A stretch of DNA of 64,000 nucleotides from CAIYYO01 sp049299895 (GCA_049299895.1 JBAQYF010000014.1:1-64000); one strand, 5' to 3'. Positions 37,110 to 47,544 are shown, counted from the stretch's first letter. Program-made: numbers and translations. Notes: generated by a model not told the origin, from the sequence alone.

Positions 37110-38795
37110 CTATTCTACTTTATCTATCATCCGATCCAGTCTTCCCCCCGGGGGGATCATCGGCAGTATGTGCTCGTGGGGGTCTACTTTGATTGTAACG
37201 ATCGTCGGTTCCCCGCATTTGATTGCTTCCTGGAGTGCGCTTCTTATTTCTCCCGGTTTGTCTACCTGTATTCCTTTGGCGTGGAATGCTTCCGCGTATT
37301 TCACGAAATCCGGCACTTCTCCAAGATAGGTATGGCTTCTTCTTTTGTTGTAGAATAGGTCCTGCCACTGCTTGACCATGCCGAGGTATCTGTTCTCCAG
37401 GAGGACTGTTATGACTGGTATGTCTTCCACTACGCACGTTGCCAGGTCCTGTCCTGTCATGAGGAAGCTTCCCTCGCTTCCGATATCCATCACGGTGTAG
37501 TCGGGCTTTGCCACTTTTGCGCCTATCGCTGCCGGGAACCCGAAACCCATCGTTCCCAGGCCGCCGGATGATATGAAAGTCCTCGGATTTTTTATGTTCA
37601 AATAATGTGCCGCCCACATCTGGCACTGTCCTACTTCGGTCGTGATGATGGTCTTATCGTTTATTATTTTATTTATCTCCTTCATGACCATCTGCTGCTT
37701 TATCGGGACGTTGTCGTATTCATAGACCGGCGCGTATTCCTTCTTCCATTCCGCTATCCTTTTGTCCCACTCGGTCCTCTTGCCCTTTAATTTCCCTGTC
37801 GCCTTGATCAGGTTCTGCAATACGAGCTTTGAGTCCCCCACGATGGGCATGTCCACTCGCACGTTCTTGCCTATCTCCGATGCGTCGATGTCTATGTGTA
37901 TGATCTTTGCGTTCGGGGCAAAGTATTTGACGTTGGCAGTCACCCTGTCCGAGAAGCGCATCCCTATAACCATCAGGAGGTCGCATTCTGTCAGGGCGTT
38001 GTTGCAGGCCTTTCTCCCGTGCATCCCGGCCATGCCGAGCGCGAGGGGGTGTTCCTCAGGGAATGCGCCCTTGCCCATGAGTGTCGACGCAACGGGTATT
38101 CCAAGGGATTCTGCGAATGATATAAGCTCGCGGCTTGCCTCCCCTATTATAACGCCTCCCCCGGCGATTATCACTGGTCGCTCCGAACCCATGATCATCT
38201 TTGCCGCTTCCGATATCTGCTTGGGGTGTCCTCCGCTCTTCACTACTTTGTATCCCGGCAGCGTGACCGATGCTGGGTACTTGTATTCTCCTGCAAGCTG
38301 TTTTTGCTGCACGTCCTTCGGGAGGTCTACGAGCACCGGTCCAGGCCTCCTGGTAGATGCTATCATGAATGCGGCTTTTATCGTCGAGGCGATATCCTCG
38401 GGGCTCGTTATCTGGAAGTTGTGCTTGGTTATGGGCATCGTTATCCCGATGATGTCCGATTCCTGGAAGGCGTCGTTCCCTATCAGATGAGTCGGCACCT
38501 GCCCTGTTAGCGCGACTATCGGCACAGAATCCATGTGCGCGTCGGCTATTCCGGTCACCAGGTTCGTTGCCCCCGGACCTGAGGTCGAGATGCATACGCC
38601 GACTTTTCCGCTGGCCCTGGCATACCCCTCTGCGGCATGGGCCGCGCATTGCTCGTGCCTCATCAGTATGTGGCGGATGTTCTTTGCATCGTAGAGCGCG
38701 TCGTAGAGCTCCAGTATCTGTCCTCCCAGTATGCCGAATACGGTGTCTACGCCCTCTGCCTCCAGCGACTTTAAGATTGCCTCGGAACCTTTCAT
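37110..38795 (-). CDS. ilvB: acetolactate synthase large subunit
   Basis: The 561-residue thiamine-diphosphate enzyme condenses pyruvate (or 2-oxobutyrate) in branched-chain amino acid synthesis. Features are the catalytic Glu in MRHEQCAAHAAEGYAR, GPGATNLVTGIADA, FAD-domain segments, and the ThDP motif GSEGSFLMTGQDLAT with downstream N (ENRYLGM). It is full length. The small regulatory subunit (IlvH) is not adjacent. Confidence 0.94.
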   Translation of the reverse strand: MKGSEAILKSLEAEGVDTVFGILGGQILELYDALYDAKNIRHILMRHEQCAAHAAEGYARASGKVGVCISTSGPGATNLVTGIADAHMDSVPIVALTGQVPTHLIGNDAFQESDIIGITMPITKHNFQITSPEDIASTIKAAFMIASTRRPGPVLVDLPKDVQQKQLAGEYKYPASVTLPGYKVVKSGGHPKQISEAAKMIMGSERPVIIAGGGVIIGEASRELISFAESLGIPVASTLMGKGAFPEEHPLALGMAGMHGRKACNNALTECDLLMVIGMRFSDRVTANVKYFAPNAKIIHIDIDASEIGKNVRVDMPIVGDSKLVLQNLIKATGKLKGKRTEWDKRIAEWKKEYAPVYEYDNVPIKQQMVMKEINKIINDKTIITTEVGQCQMWAAHYLNIKNPRTFISSGGLGTMGFGFPAAIGAKVAKPDYTVMDIGSEGSFLMTGQDLATCVVEDIPVITVLLENRYLGMVKQWQDLFYNKRRSHTYLGEVPDFVKYAEAFHAKGIQVDKPGEIRSALQEAIKCGEPTIVTIKVDPHEHILPMIPPGGRLDRMIDKVE

Positions 38796-38850
38796 TTTGG
38801 TTGAACGGTGTTATATAAACTAAAATTAGGATAAGACAAATATATATAGC

Positions 38851-39828
38851 CTACAGGCTCTTTTCCAGCACTATTATCCTCCTCGTAAGGCTCTTATGCA
38901 CCTTGATATAGTGCTCCTGCATGAGCGTGTATCCCTTGTATTCGACGTGGTACTGCTTGGGCAGCATCATGACCAGGCGTCCACCAGGTTTCAGGACTTT
39001 TCCTGCGGATTCCAGGAACTTCTCATAGAACCCACCCATGTCGCTCCTGCCCTCGGAGACATAGGAGCACCTCGCATAAGGGGGGTCGGTGACTATGGCA
39101 TCTACCTTTTCGTATATCTGCGGGATCTCGAGCGCGTTCGACTTCTCTAATTCGCCGAAGAGCCCGTATAGCTCCATATTCCTCCTGCAGCCTGAGACCA
39201 TCCTTGAATCGATGTCGCTTCCCTTCAGGTGCATTCCCATGAGCCCTGCTTCTATCAGTATCCCCCCGGTGCCGCAGAACGGGTCCAGGACGACAGAACC
39301 CTTTTTTACGTTCGCCAAGTTAACGAGCGCTCTTGCAAGCTTCGGATGCATCGAGGTCGGATGGAAGTACGGGCGGAACTGGGGCCTCCTCTTGGAAAAA
39401 TCCCTCTTCAGGGGAATATTTACGGCTGCGAGGAATCCTTCCCACGTCCTGTAAGCTATGACCTTCTCGTCAGGCTCCTCCAGGTCTATCACATAGCCCA
39501 TCAGATAGAATTCCGCTCCTATCTCCTGCTCCAACGTGTGCGACTTGGAGCGAACCGCCATGCTCCTGTCCTTTGGTATCAGGGATGAGAGCTTGTCTGC
39601 CACTTCCCATGCGCTCTTTGTAATGATCGGGTTTTTTCCCGCCTTGAGGGTCATCCCCGGGCGGGTCAGATAATCGGTCCTCGATGAATCAGTCTCTAAC
39701 ACCAGCACTTTGTCCCATTCATAGACGACCTTGCAGGAAACGCCTTCTGATGAAAGAACGCTGAAGAGCTCTGCCTTGGGGAGATCAGGGTGTTCGCCTG
39801 AGAGCTCGAATAGAAGCTTCATATGCAT
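38851..39828 (-). CDS. trmG10: tRNA (guanine-10) N2-methyltransferase, archaeal Trm-G10 type
   Basis: The 325-residue protein has an N-terminal THUMP/ferredoxin-like region and a Rossmann methyltransferase. The latter has motif I SVVLDPFCGTGGILIEAGL, motif IV TDPPYARCS and a conserved PQFRPYFHPTSMHPKLARAL linker. It methylates N2 of G10 in tRNA. An alternative start lies two codons downstream (MKLLFEL). The gene is monocistronic by appearance. Confidence 0.88.
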   Translation of the reverse strand: MHMKLLFELSGEHPDLPKAELFSVLSSEGVSCKVVYEWDKVLVLETDSSRTDYLTRPGMTLKAGKNPIITKSAWEVADKLSSLIPKDRSMAVRSKSHTLEQEIGAEFYLMGYVIDLEEPDEKVIAYRTWEGFLAAVNIPLKRDFSKRRPQFRPYFHPTSMHPKLARALVNLANVKKGSVVLDPFCGTGGILIEAGLMGMHLKGSDIDSRMVSGCRRNMELYGLFGELEKSNALEIPQIYEKVDAIVTDPPYARCSYVSEGRSDMGGFYEKFLESAGKVLKPGGRLVMMLPKQYHVEYKGYTLMQEHYIKVHKSLTRRIIVLEKSL

Positions 39829-40170
39829 ATTGATTGGGCATAGAGGCTTTTATAAGAAGTACAGTCTATTCAGCGTAGCACATTGTTTATGTATTTTGAG
39901 GGTGGGTATAGTCAGAATATTAACTGTACAGATTTACCTGTTGTTTTTCTGTTGATACTAAATACTTATACTTTAGCGAAGTAGATATATAGTGGATGGT
40001 GATAAAATCCGTATAATAAGAATATAAATAATAATGATGAAATAACTAATATAAAAACAAAATGCTCGGAATACTTGACTTCTCGGTCTCTACAAGATAA
40101 AAATGAATACTTTTCCTTTGCTCTAGGGAAAGTATAAATACTATGGATGAATTAAATCGATTTTACTAAA
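39829..40170 (+). promoter_or_regulatory. AT-rich spacer with restriction-modification gene promoter and inverted repeat
   Basis: No gene is seen in most of this stretch. Near its end, ATACTTTTCCT / AGGGAAAGTAT form an inverted repeat (40107-40135, one wobble), overlapping the TATA box TATAAATA (40133-40140), about 30 bp before the start at 40171. An operator limiting expression of the restriction-modification gene is plausible. Confidence 0.5.
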
Positions 40171-42570
40171 ATGGTTAAAAAATCAGAAGTTCACGCCTAC
40201 GCATATATTCTAAAACAATTAACTGAAAAGAAGAGTTGGAATAAGGATCAAATTTATACACAGGGGGAATGTTTAGAAAATAAAGAGATACATAAATATC
40301 TTGGTCTAACAAAACCCGAAAACGTTGTTGAAGTAAACGAAAAATTATTTTATGTAATTGAATCAAAAAATGAGCGTAGCAAAGTTGATCAAGCATTAAA
40401 AGAAGCAAGAGAAGACTATGCAAAAAAGATAAATAAAAGCAATCAGATAAAAGTTCTGCTGGTAACTGGTGTTGCTGGAAACGAAAGCGAGGGATTTATT
40501 GCAAAGAGTCAGTATTTAAAGGGTGGTGAATGGGAGACAATAACCGAAAACAATATTGAAGTTACAGGTCTACTCTCTAAACAACAGGTAGAAGTTATCT
40601 TAACGAAAAACGATGCAGCTATTCAAGAAGTAGAAATCACTGAAGAGGAATTTTTGAAATCTGCAGAAACTATCAATGAGTCCTTAAACTCTAATTCCAT
40701 AAATAAAGAATATCGTGCTAGATTCATTTCAGCTATACTGCTAGCCATGTCCGATGGAAAAGATATAGACGTAACCCAAGGAACGAGCGTATTAATTGCC
40801 TCTATCAACATAAGAGCCCAAATTATCCTAAAAAAACACAATAAGGGCACATTTTCTAATTTCATAAAAATAGATGAACCCTCTAACGAGGATAATCACA
40901 TTAAAGTTAAAAAAGCAATTGTTGAAACATACCAAGAGTTATTGGGGTTAAACATTCGTTCAGCTATGCGTTCTGGGAAGGATGTATTAGGAAAGTTCTA
41001 TGAAGCTTTCCTTAAATATGGTAATGGTGCAAAGGAGATAGGGATAGTATTAACACCTCGGCATATAACTAAATTTGCGGCAGAGGCATTAAATATTAAA
41101 TCAAATGACCTGGTCTTAGATCCTGCTTGTGGAACGGGCGGTTTCCTTGTATCTGCTTTTGATGTAGTACGAAAGAAAACGACAAATTCAGACAACTTTG
41201 AGAACTTTAGGCTACATGGATTATATGGCATAGAAGAACAAGACCCGATCATATCTCTAGCAATTGTTAATATGATCTTCAGAGGGGACGGGAAAAATAA
41301 CATGATTGAAGGGAACTGCTTCAAAAAATGGTTGGGAGTAAAAACAGAAGGTAACATCAGTTCTATTGAATATCTAACTTACGATAAACCTGATAGGATA
41401 GCTCCAATAACAAAAGTTTTAATGAATCCCCCCTTTGCTAAACCAAAGAGCGAAGATAAAGAATACAAATTTGTAGAGCACGCATTAAAGCAGATGCAGG
41501 AGGACGGTCTGTTGTTTAGCATTTTACCAACCGCAGTTATGGTCAAACAAGGGAAATACCTTAACTGGAGGGAAAAAAGTTTATTGAAAGATAACACCCT
41601 TATAGCTGTAATAAACTTTCCTAATGATTTATTTTATCCGACTGCGGGAGTAGAAACTTGTGGAATAATCGTCAAGAAAGGGACACCACACCCTAAAACC
41701 CAAAATGTTTTATGGGTAAAGGTGAGAAATGACGGGTTCATTAAACGCAAGGGTAAACGATTACCAAGTAAAAAAGAAAAAAATGACATTGATTCTATAA
41801 CCCCTCTAGTTAAAGAATTTGTCATGAACCCCTCTATTAAGGTCTCAAACATAGAAGAATTCCAAAAGGCCTGCCCGATAGATTTCAACGACAAAAACTT
41901 GGAGCTATTGCCAGAAGTCTACTTGGATGAGTGTAAGCCAACAGATACAAAACTTAAAGAAAGAATTGATTGGACAATCCGGGACACTATTTCACTAATG
42001 GTAAAATCTAACAAAATTGATGACTTCAAAAAAGAAATTGCTTCAAAAGAAGCCAAATTATTCTCCAAACTTAAGCCTTTAGGTAAGACAGCATTAAAGG
42101 AAGTACCAATAACTGATGTATTTATTGAACCCATCAAAACAGGGGAATATCATGTAAGTAGCATTCTAGATCCCGGTAGTATACCACTTGTTTCATGTGT
42201 AAGCGAAGATGGGGGTTTTGAGGGATTGTTTGACATTGAAAAGAATAAAACCCTTAAAAATGCCATCACAATAGCGTGCGATGGTATGCCACTTACCTCA
42301 TTCTTTCATTATTACCCCTTTGTAGCAAAAGATAATGTACTTATATGCAAGTCCAAAAAACAATATAGATTTACAACCCTGCTTTTTATAACTACACAAA
42401 TAAACAGCTTAAGGTGGCGTTTTTCCTATGGACGAAAATGTTACGAGAACAAAGTACATAAAATTAAGATATACCTACCATTTAAAGGCAAAGATATTGA
42501 TGAGGATTACATAGAAAACCTATTCAAAAGCATGGAAAGTTGGAAAACGCTCCTAAAAATAATAACCTAA
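40171..42570 (+). CDS. single-chain restriction-modification enzyme (type IIG/I-like, N6-adenine methylase)
   Basis: The 799-residue protein has three parts. Residues 1-100 look like a PD-(D/E)xK nuclease (NVVEVNEKLFYVIESKNE, with E...ExK). Residues about 260-560 are an N6-adenine DNA methylase of type I HsdM shape: motif I LDPACGTGGFLVSAF and motif IV NPPF. Residues about 650-799 resemble a type I specificity half-domain (VSCVSEDGGFEGL, FRFTTLL-like). Base composition is much more AT-rich than its neighbours, a sign of transfer. Recognition sequence unknown. No separate HsdR or HsdS is nearby. Confidence 0.75.
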   Translation: MVKKSEVHAYAYILKQLTEKKSWNKDQIYTQGECLENKEIHKYLGLTKPENVVEVNEKLFYVIESKNERSKVDQALKEAREDYAKKINKSNQIKVLLVTGVAGNESEGFIAKSQYLKGGEWETITENNIEVTGLLSKQQVEVILTKNDAAIQEVEITEEEFLKSAETINESLNSNSINKEYRARFISAILLAMSDGKDIDVTQGTSVLIASINIRAQIILKKHNKGTFSNFIKIDEPSNEDNHIKVKKAIVETYQELLGLNIRSAMRSGKDVLGKFYEAFLKYGNGAKEIGIVLTPRHITKFAAEALNIKSNDLVLDPACGTGGFLVSAFDVVRKKTTNSDNFENFRLHGLYGIEEQDPIISLAIVNMIFRGDGKNNMIEGNCFKKWLGVKTEGNISSIEYLTYDKPDRIAPITKVLMNPPFAKPKSEDKEYKFVEHALKQMQEDGLLFSILPTAVMVKQGKYLNWREKSLLKDNTLIAVINFPNDLFYPTAGVETCGIIVKKGTPHPKTQNVLWVKVRNDGFIKRKGKRLPSKKEKNDIDSITPLVKEFVMNPSIKVSNIEEFQKACPIDFNDKNLELLPEVYLDECKPTDTKLKERIDWTIRDTISLMVKSNKIDDFKKEIASKEAKLFSKLKPLGKTALKEVPITDVFIEPIKTGEYHVSSILDPGSIPLVSCVSEDGGFEGLFDIEKNKTLKNAITIACDGMPLTSFFHYYPFVAKDNVLICKSKKQYRFTTLLFITTQINSLRWRFSYGRKCYENKVHKIKIYLPFKGKDIDEDYIENLFKSMESWKTLLKIIT

Positions 42571-42671
42571 TTATTTAGGTGCAAACAAAGGGATAATACG
42601 CAAAAATGGGTTAACGATGCAAAGCCAGCTTTTTCAGCGCAATTTTATTCACTTAATCGAATAACTAAGGG

Positions 42672-44051
42672 ATGCAGGAGTCAGACGAAAAACCCAGCGT
42701 AAAGATCGGCCTGGAAATACACGTTCCATTGAACACGCAGCAGAAACTGTTCTGCGAATGCCCTACCAATTACTATGAGATAGACACCCCGAACGTCAAC
42801 ATATGTCCCGTATGCACTGGGATGCCCGGCGCAAAGCCCTGGCCCATCAATGAACTCGCTCTTACATCTGCCGTGATGGTCGCAAAATTACTCAACTGCA
42901 AGGTCTCGGGGAAAAATACTTTCGTCAAAAGGAAGCACTACAATTACCCGGACCTCCCAAGCGGCTACCAGAGGACGAGCGAACCAATCGGAGTAGACGG
43001 GAACCTCGAAGGGATCGGCATCTGGGAGATACACTTCGAAGAAGACCCGGGAAGATACGATCTGGCCGAAGGAAGGGTGGATTACAACCGTTCAGGCGTG
43101 CCGCTGATAGAAATAGTTACCGCTCCTGACATGCACTCGCCTGATGAAGTGCGCGCATTCCTAAAAGAATTGATTAACCTCCTCAAATACACCGAGCGCA
43201 TCGTGGAAGCAGGCGGCGTCATGCGGGCGGACTGCAACATCTCCATCGAAGGCGGGAACCGGGTGGAGATAAAGAACATAAACTCGATAAAAGGCGCATA
43301 CAAAGCAATAAGCTACGAGATAATAAGGCAGAGCAACCTGCGCAAGAGGGGCGGAACAGTCATACAGGAAACCCGCGGATACAACGAGAAATCCATGATA
43401 ACGACTGCGATGCGCTTAAAAGAGACAGCCGACGACTACAGGTATATACCCGACCCCGATATCCCTCCCCTGTCGTTTACGGCCGAGTACCTGGACAAGG
43501 TAAAACTGCCGGAGACCCCGCAAAGCAGGAGGACGCGCCTCATGGAAAAATACGGGATACCCGGGAACTACGCACAGATCCTCGTCAAGGAAAAAGTACT
43601 CGCAGACCTGTTTGAAAAGATCGCGCCCCGGACAGACGCCCCGATAGCCGCGGACTGGATATGCCGGGAGGTCCTCAGGCAACTCAATTACCGGGGGATA
43701 GAACTGGAGGAATCCAAATTAAACGAACAGATACTCCTGGAACTATTCAACCTGCTGAAGGATAATACACTCACAGAGAACACAGGGAAAAAGATACTTG
43801 AGCGCATCATCGACAGCGGGGAATTGCCTAAAAAGATAGTTTCCTTGGAACAATTGGGCAAGGTGTCCGGCGTAGATGAACTATCCTCCGCCGCAGACAT
43901 CGTGTTAGCCGAGAACGCGAAAGCGGTCGCGGACTACAAGGCAGGAAAAAAGGAAACACTAAATTATCTCATGGGACAGGTCATGCGCAGGATGAAGGGA
44001 CGGGCAGACTCAAAGATAATAATAGAAATATTGGAGGAAAAACTGAAATAA
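42672..44051 (+). CDS. gatB: Asp-tRNA(Asn)/Glu-tRNA(Gln) amidotransferase subunit B
   Basis: The 459-residue protein begins KIGLEIHVPLNTQQKLFCEC and has the zinc Cys pair in CPVCTGMPGAKP, then KRKHYNYPDLPSGYQ and DYNRSGVPLIEIVT, all GatB landmarks, plus the C-terminal YqeY-like helical tail. GatB phosphorylates misacylated tRNA so that it is amidated. gatA and gatC are not adjacent here. It is slightly shorter than most bacterial GatB (about 475). Confidence 0.94.
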   Translation: MQESDEKPSVKIGLEIHVPLNTQQKLFCECPTNYYEIDTPNVNICPVCTGMPGAKPWPINELALTSAVMVAKLLNCKVSGKNTFVKRKHYNYPDLPSGYQRTSEPIGVDGNLEGIGIWEIHFEEDPGRYDLAEGRVDYNRSGVPLIEIVTAPDMHSPDEVRAFLKELINLLKYTERIVEAGGVMRADCNISIEGGNRVEIKNINSIKGAYKAISYEIIRQSNLRKRGGTVIQETRGYNEKSMITTAMRLKETADDYRYIPDPDIPPLSFTAEYLDKVKLPETPQSRRTRLMEKYGIPGNYAQILVKEKVLADLFEKIAPRTDAPIAADWICREVLRQLNYRGIELEESKLNEQILLELFNLLKDNTLTENTGKKILERIIDSGELPKKIVSLEQLGKVSGVDELSSAADIVLAENAKAVADYKAGKKETLNYLMGQVMRRMKGRADSKIIIEILEEKLK

Positions 44052-44265
44052 ATGTTATTTTTAATTCTATTAATCCCCATATTATCCCGGGTATCCACGT
44101 GGCCGAATTAGTAGTCATAGTTCCTAAGGCGCTCAGTAAAGAAGATAGAGTACGACGTAAATTTCGCCCAAGGTTGCTCTTCAGGAAGTCCAGTCTGTCT
44201 TCCAGCTCAGCAAGCTTCTGGGAGAAGCGTTCAGCCCTGATTTCATCCACCTCCCTTTTAGCCAT
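43981..44265 (-). CDS. small protein with coiled coil and membrane segment (uncertain)
   Basis: The 94-residue frame starts MAKREVDEIRAERFSQKLAE, has a charged coiled-coil half and then hydrophobic stretches (TWIPGIIWGLIELKITFI). A TATA-like AAAATAAATAG lies about 30 bp before the start on the minus strand. Its 3' end overlaps the gatB 3' end by 71 bp, which argues for caution. No family is recognised. Confidence 0.4.
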   Translation of the reverse strand: MAKREVDEIRAERFSQKLAELEDRLDFLKSNLGRNLRRTLSSLLSALGTMTTNSATWIPGIIWGLIELKITFISVFPPIFLLLSLSLPVPSSCA

Positions 44266-44347
44266 TGCATTAATATACTGAACTTCGCATCTATTTATTT
44301 TACTCCATGCATAATACGATTAACAGACCCCTTCACTCATAAATCAA

Positions 44348-45520
44348 ATGAAAAAAACCGGAAACGTCTTTGTCGCCGACGCCCAGATGAGAAATTCTCT
44401 TGCGATAATACGGTCGCTTGGCGCAAAAGGCCTGAAGGTCACGGCAGGCGAGGAGACTAATTACGCGACAGGTTTGTTCTCCAAGTATTGCCATAACAAG
44501 AAGATATATCCCTCTCCCTACAGGGAGCCTAACAGCTTCATCCAATACATGCTCGACGAAGTTAGGGTAAACCAATATGACGTTATCTTTCCCGTGACGC
44601 CTGCAACTGTTTTACCCATAGTAAAGCGCATGGATGAATTCTCTGATCATACTGTCGTACCCTACCCAAAATATGAAATCCTTTCCCGGGCAATGGACCG
44701 CATAGAAACGGTGAAGAGCGCCCGGGATAACGGCATCCCCTGTCCCAGGACATATTACATGGGCCGCTTCGGGGACAGGGGCTTTGAGGACGTAGCAGGG
44801 AAGATAGAATACCCTGTTGCGATAAAGCCTGCCATGGGTGCTCTAAACGGGGAGATAATATGCGACTCCCTGCAGGAATTCACGCTGAAATGCATGCAGG
44901 CAAACAGCGAATATGGCCCGTTCCTCGTACAGGAGATACTGCCCTCTGGAGGAGAAATAGGGGTATACACCCTGTTTGACGCAAAATCCAAGCCGGTTGC
45001 TTTAAGCGTGCAAAAGAGGATACGTTCATACCCCTCGGAAGGCGGTTCTTCCACCCTGCGCGAGACCGTGAAAGACGAGACAGCAGTCGACCATGCAATA
45101 AAACTCTTGTCTTCCATGAAATGGACCGGCCTTGCCATGGTGGAATACGCGACGGACCCGCGCGACGGAGAACTCAAACTGCTGTCGGTCAATCCCCTGA
45201 TATGGGGGTCGCTCCAGCTCTCCATGCTCGCGGGAGCAAATTTTCCTTATCTCCTCTACCGGATGGCCATGGGAGAAGAAATAGAACCCGATCTCTCATA
45301 TGAAACCGGCATAAAATGCCGATGGCTTCTGCCCGGAGACCTGCTATGGTACCTGTCCACCCCGGGAAAGATAAAAAATCTCCCATCATTGATGACCTCA
45401 AACACCGCAGACGACATAATATCCCTGAAGGACCCAGGACCCACACTGGGATTCATCATGGCCCTGGCAAAATACTTCTCAGACAAGGAGACAGTGGACC
45501 AGATGATGAGCAGGCTATAA
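44348..45520 (+). CDS. ATP-grasp family ligase
   Basis: This 390-residue protein has a CarB/PurK-like ATP-grasp core: an N-terminal Rossmann-type region (NVFVADAQMRNSLAIIRSLG), YPVAIKPAMGALNGEI with the nucleotide Lys, FLVQEILPSGGEIGVYTLF, and LLSVNPLIWGSLQL where N replaces part of the usual metal site E-x-N. Relatives ligate amino acids or sugars to acceptors. Its place beside surface-glycan genes hints at envelope chemistry, but the substrate is unknown. Confidence 0.78.
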   Translation: MKKTGNVFVADAQMRNSLAIIRSLGAKGLKVTAGEETNYATGLFSKYCHNKKIYPSPYREPNSFIQYMLDEVRVNQYDVIFPVTPATVLPIVKRMDEFSDHTVVPYPKYEILSRAMDRIETVKSARDNGIPCPRTYYMGRFGDRGFEDVAGKIEYPVAIKPAMGALNGEIICDSLQEFTLKCMQANSEYGPFLVQEILPSGGEIGVYTLFDAKSKPVALSVQKRIRSYPSEGGSSTLRETVKDETAVDHAIKLLSSMKWTGLAMVEYATDPRDGELKLLSVNPLIWGSLQLSMLAGANFPYLLYRMAMGEEIEPDLSYETGIKCRWLLPGDLLWYLSTPGKIKNLPSLMTSNTADDIISLKDPGPTLGFIMALAKYFSDKETVDQMMSRL

Positions 45521-47314
45521 TTCCGCCCTGTAAATGTATCTCCCGCCGCTTCTGTAGATCTCCTTTAAACCCGTGCAATCGATCCCCTTCGGAGAATAGA
45601 CATAGTCTACGGCGTATTTCTTGAGGAACCCTGCCTTTTCCGTGCAGTTGGACACTCCGAAGAACTTCTCCACGTCTTGCACGGTCTTCCCCGGAGCACT
45701 CGTCCTAGGAGATGTTGCAACAACATAATTCCTGCTGATGGCATATACGGCAAAAGACGTATGAGGCTGGGCCAATACCTTTTTGTGGACTATTCCTTTA
45801 TCGGATAATTTGGCGATCGCTGCGTAGTCCTTGGAGTCTATTACGCGGTATAAACCGGACTTGTATTTATCATAACCTGAGAAATGATACGAGCAGACAG
45901 CTAAAAGGATCGATGCGCATACTATGAACGCAAGGTACCTGTTCTTCTTTGAGATAAGCCGATAGACCCATTCAAGCAGGTGATATAATCCTATTCCTGA
46001 AAGGGGTATGATGCTCAATAATGCATAGTAAAGAAGCCTCTCATACGGGCTTAATAAGGTGTATTTCAAGTTGTAGAAGATGTATACTAAGCTTACCGTC
46101 ACAAGAGCCCATACGACTATTATTTTCTCCCTGTTCTTGTCATGGGCGTATACTGCAAAGATACCGACCGCTGCAAGGGATATTCCGACGGTGCCGTAGA
46201 ACTGGGGGAGGAATAGGTAATACTCCCAAGGAAGGTATCTGCCAACAGGCATGACGATGAATTCAAGGAAAAAATCAATGGTCTTGTTAATAGAGCCCTT
46301 CCAGAAATACTTAAAAAAGTAAATGAACGAAAAGAACGGGATCGAAAAGAAAACAAGTGTCCCAAGGATGTTTTTCTTTATCAGGCCCGGCCTGGAAAGG
46401 AGATAAACAATTACTATTGGATAGACAAAGCTCGCAGAGCACGGATGGATCAGGCTGATCGCAAGAAGGCCTAAAGAAGCCGCTAAAAGCATTCTGGCGC
46501 TACCTCTCTCAAAGCCCGCTCCCAGGAGGTAGAACACGGAATAAAGCAAGGGGAAACACATCGTCAAGGCGACGAAGAACCATGGCCCCATTATCGTGAT
46601 ATTGCTCTTGAGCCCCGCGAAAAAGAGCATGGAGAAGAGGCCTATCCAGTATTTCCCCGAAAGCTTGTACAAGGAGGCAAACAGCATAAGTGAGGTAAGC
46701 GACATGAAAAAGGCCGGAAGGACCTGATAGGATGTCACAGGATCGACCCCCGACACCAGGAAGAACTCCGCTAAAAACAAGGCAAAACCTATCTCCAGGT
46801 TGATAGACTTCCCAACGCTTCCCAGATCGATTATCCCGACTGCGTTCTTCAGATGGATCCATTCGTCCGTGTGGAAGGGAAAACCGTAATCGTTATGGAT
46901 GCTGTACACCAGGAAAAAATTCAAAACCAGGACAAACACAACGCCTAAAGCTTTAAGCAAAAGATATTTTTCCGGTTCATTCTTTTTTACAGTAACGTGC
47001 TTCTTCTGTTTGGACGCATTCTTTTTTAATCGCCTGCCAACAACGCAGACAGCCGACAAAAAAACCATCCAGAAGCAGGAATTCAAAAAGACTATCCAAA
47101 AATTTACGCCCCTGTTGAATACGTAATCCAATAAAAGGACTGGGAAAACAGTCAAAAAAGCGCTCAAAGAGACTGCAAGGATAAACCTCTCCCAAAGATC
47201 GACTCCCTTCCTTGGAAACAATGCGTAGGAACCTGCAAAACCCGGCAAAAACAATAGGAACAGGGAGGCAAAGAAGAAACGCCCGAGATCAATTAGTAAT
47301 GTGCTATAATCCAT
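45515..47314 (-). CDS. polytopic membrane protein, GT-C glycosyltransferase-like
   Basis: The 599-residue protein has about 12-14 membrane helices. After two or three N-terminal helices (FASLFLLFLPGFAGSYALF) and a basic loop, a segment YGFPFHTDEWIHLKNAVGII resembles the first external loop of GT-C lipid-linked glycosyltransferases, where D/E residues are catalytic. A soluble C-terminal domain (about 150 residues, from YSGYDKY) follows. It converges on the ATP-grasp gene with a 6-bp overlap. Substrate unknown; a role in S-layer or lipid glycosylation is likely. Confidence 0.65.
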   Translation of the reverse strand: MDYSTLLIDLGRFFFASLFLLFLPGFAGSYALFPRKGVDLWERFILAVSLSAFLTVFPVLLLDYVFNRGVNFWIVFLNSCFWMVFLSAVCVVGRRLKKNASKQKKHVTVKKNEPEKYLLLKALGVVFVLVLNFFLVYSIHNDYGFPFHTDEWIHLKNAVGIIDLGSVGKSINLEIGFALFLAEFFLVSGVDPVTSYQVLPAFFMSLTSLMLFASLYKLSGKYWIGLFSMLFFAGLKSNITIMGPWFFVALTMCFPLLYSVFYLLGAGFERGSARMLLAASLGLLAISLIHPCSASFVYPIVIVYLLSRPGLIKKNILGTLVFFSIPFFSFIYFFKYFWKGSINKTIDFFLEFIVMPVGRYLPWEYYLFLPQFYGTVGISLAAVGIFAVYAHDKNREKIIVVWALVTVSLVYIFYNLKYTLLSPYERLLYYALLSIIPLSGIGLYHLLEWVYRLISKKNRYLAFIVCASILLAVCSYHFSGYDKYKSGLYRVIDSKDYAAIAKLSDKGIVHKKVLAQPHTSFAVYAISRNYVVATSPRTSAPGKTVQDVEKFFGVSNCTEKAGFLKKYAVDYVYSPKGIDCTGLKEIYRSGGRYIYRAEL

Positions 47315-47503
47315 TCTATATTCGAAGAACCTATTAAGGTATATGGAATCCCAGATAAATTAAAGAGACGAAAAGACGAAGAAAGACCCTTTCAAAAAGT
47401 TATTTGTCCAAGATGATGCAAAAGAGAAAAAAGCCGTCAACGACCATGAGAGAAATGCGTAAATACGTTAAAAAACAATGCAGGAAACGCCTTATTCTAG
47501 AAT

Positions 47504-47544
47504 AATTGTCCAACGCTCATCTTTATTCCAATCAATAAGTAAAA
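47504..47544 (+). repeat. short upstream repeat, copy A
   Basis: AATTGTCCAA, 11 bases, then ATTCCAATCAATAAGTAAAA. The same pair of boxes with the same spacing occurs at 55037-55077, and a weaker copy at 50529-50567. Each lies 40-70 bp before a copy of the glycosyltransferase promoter repeat. Confidence 0.65.
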
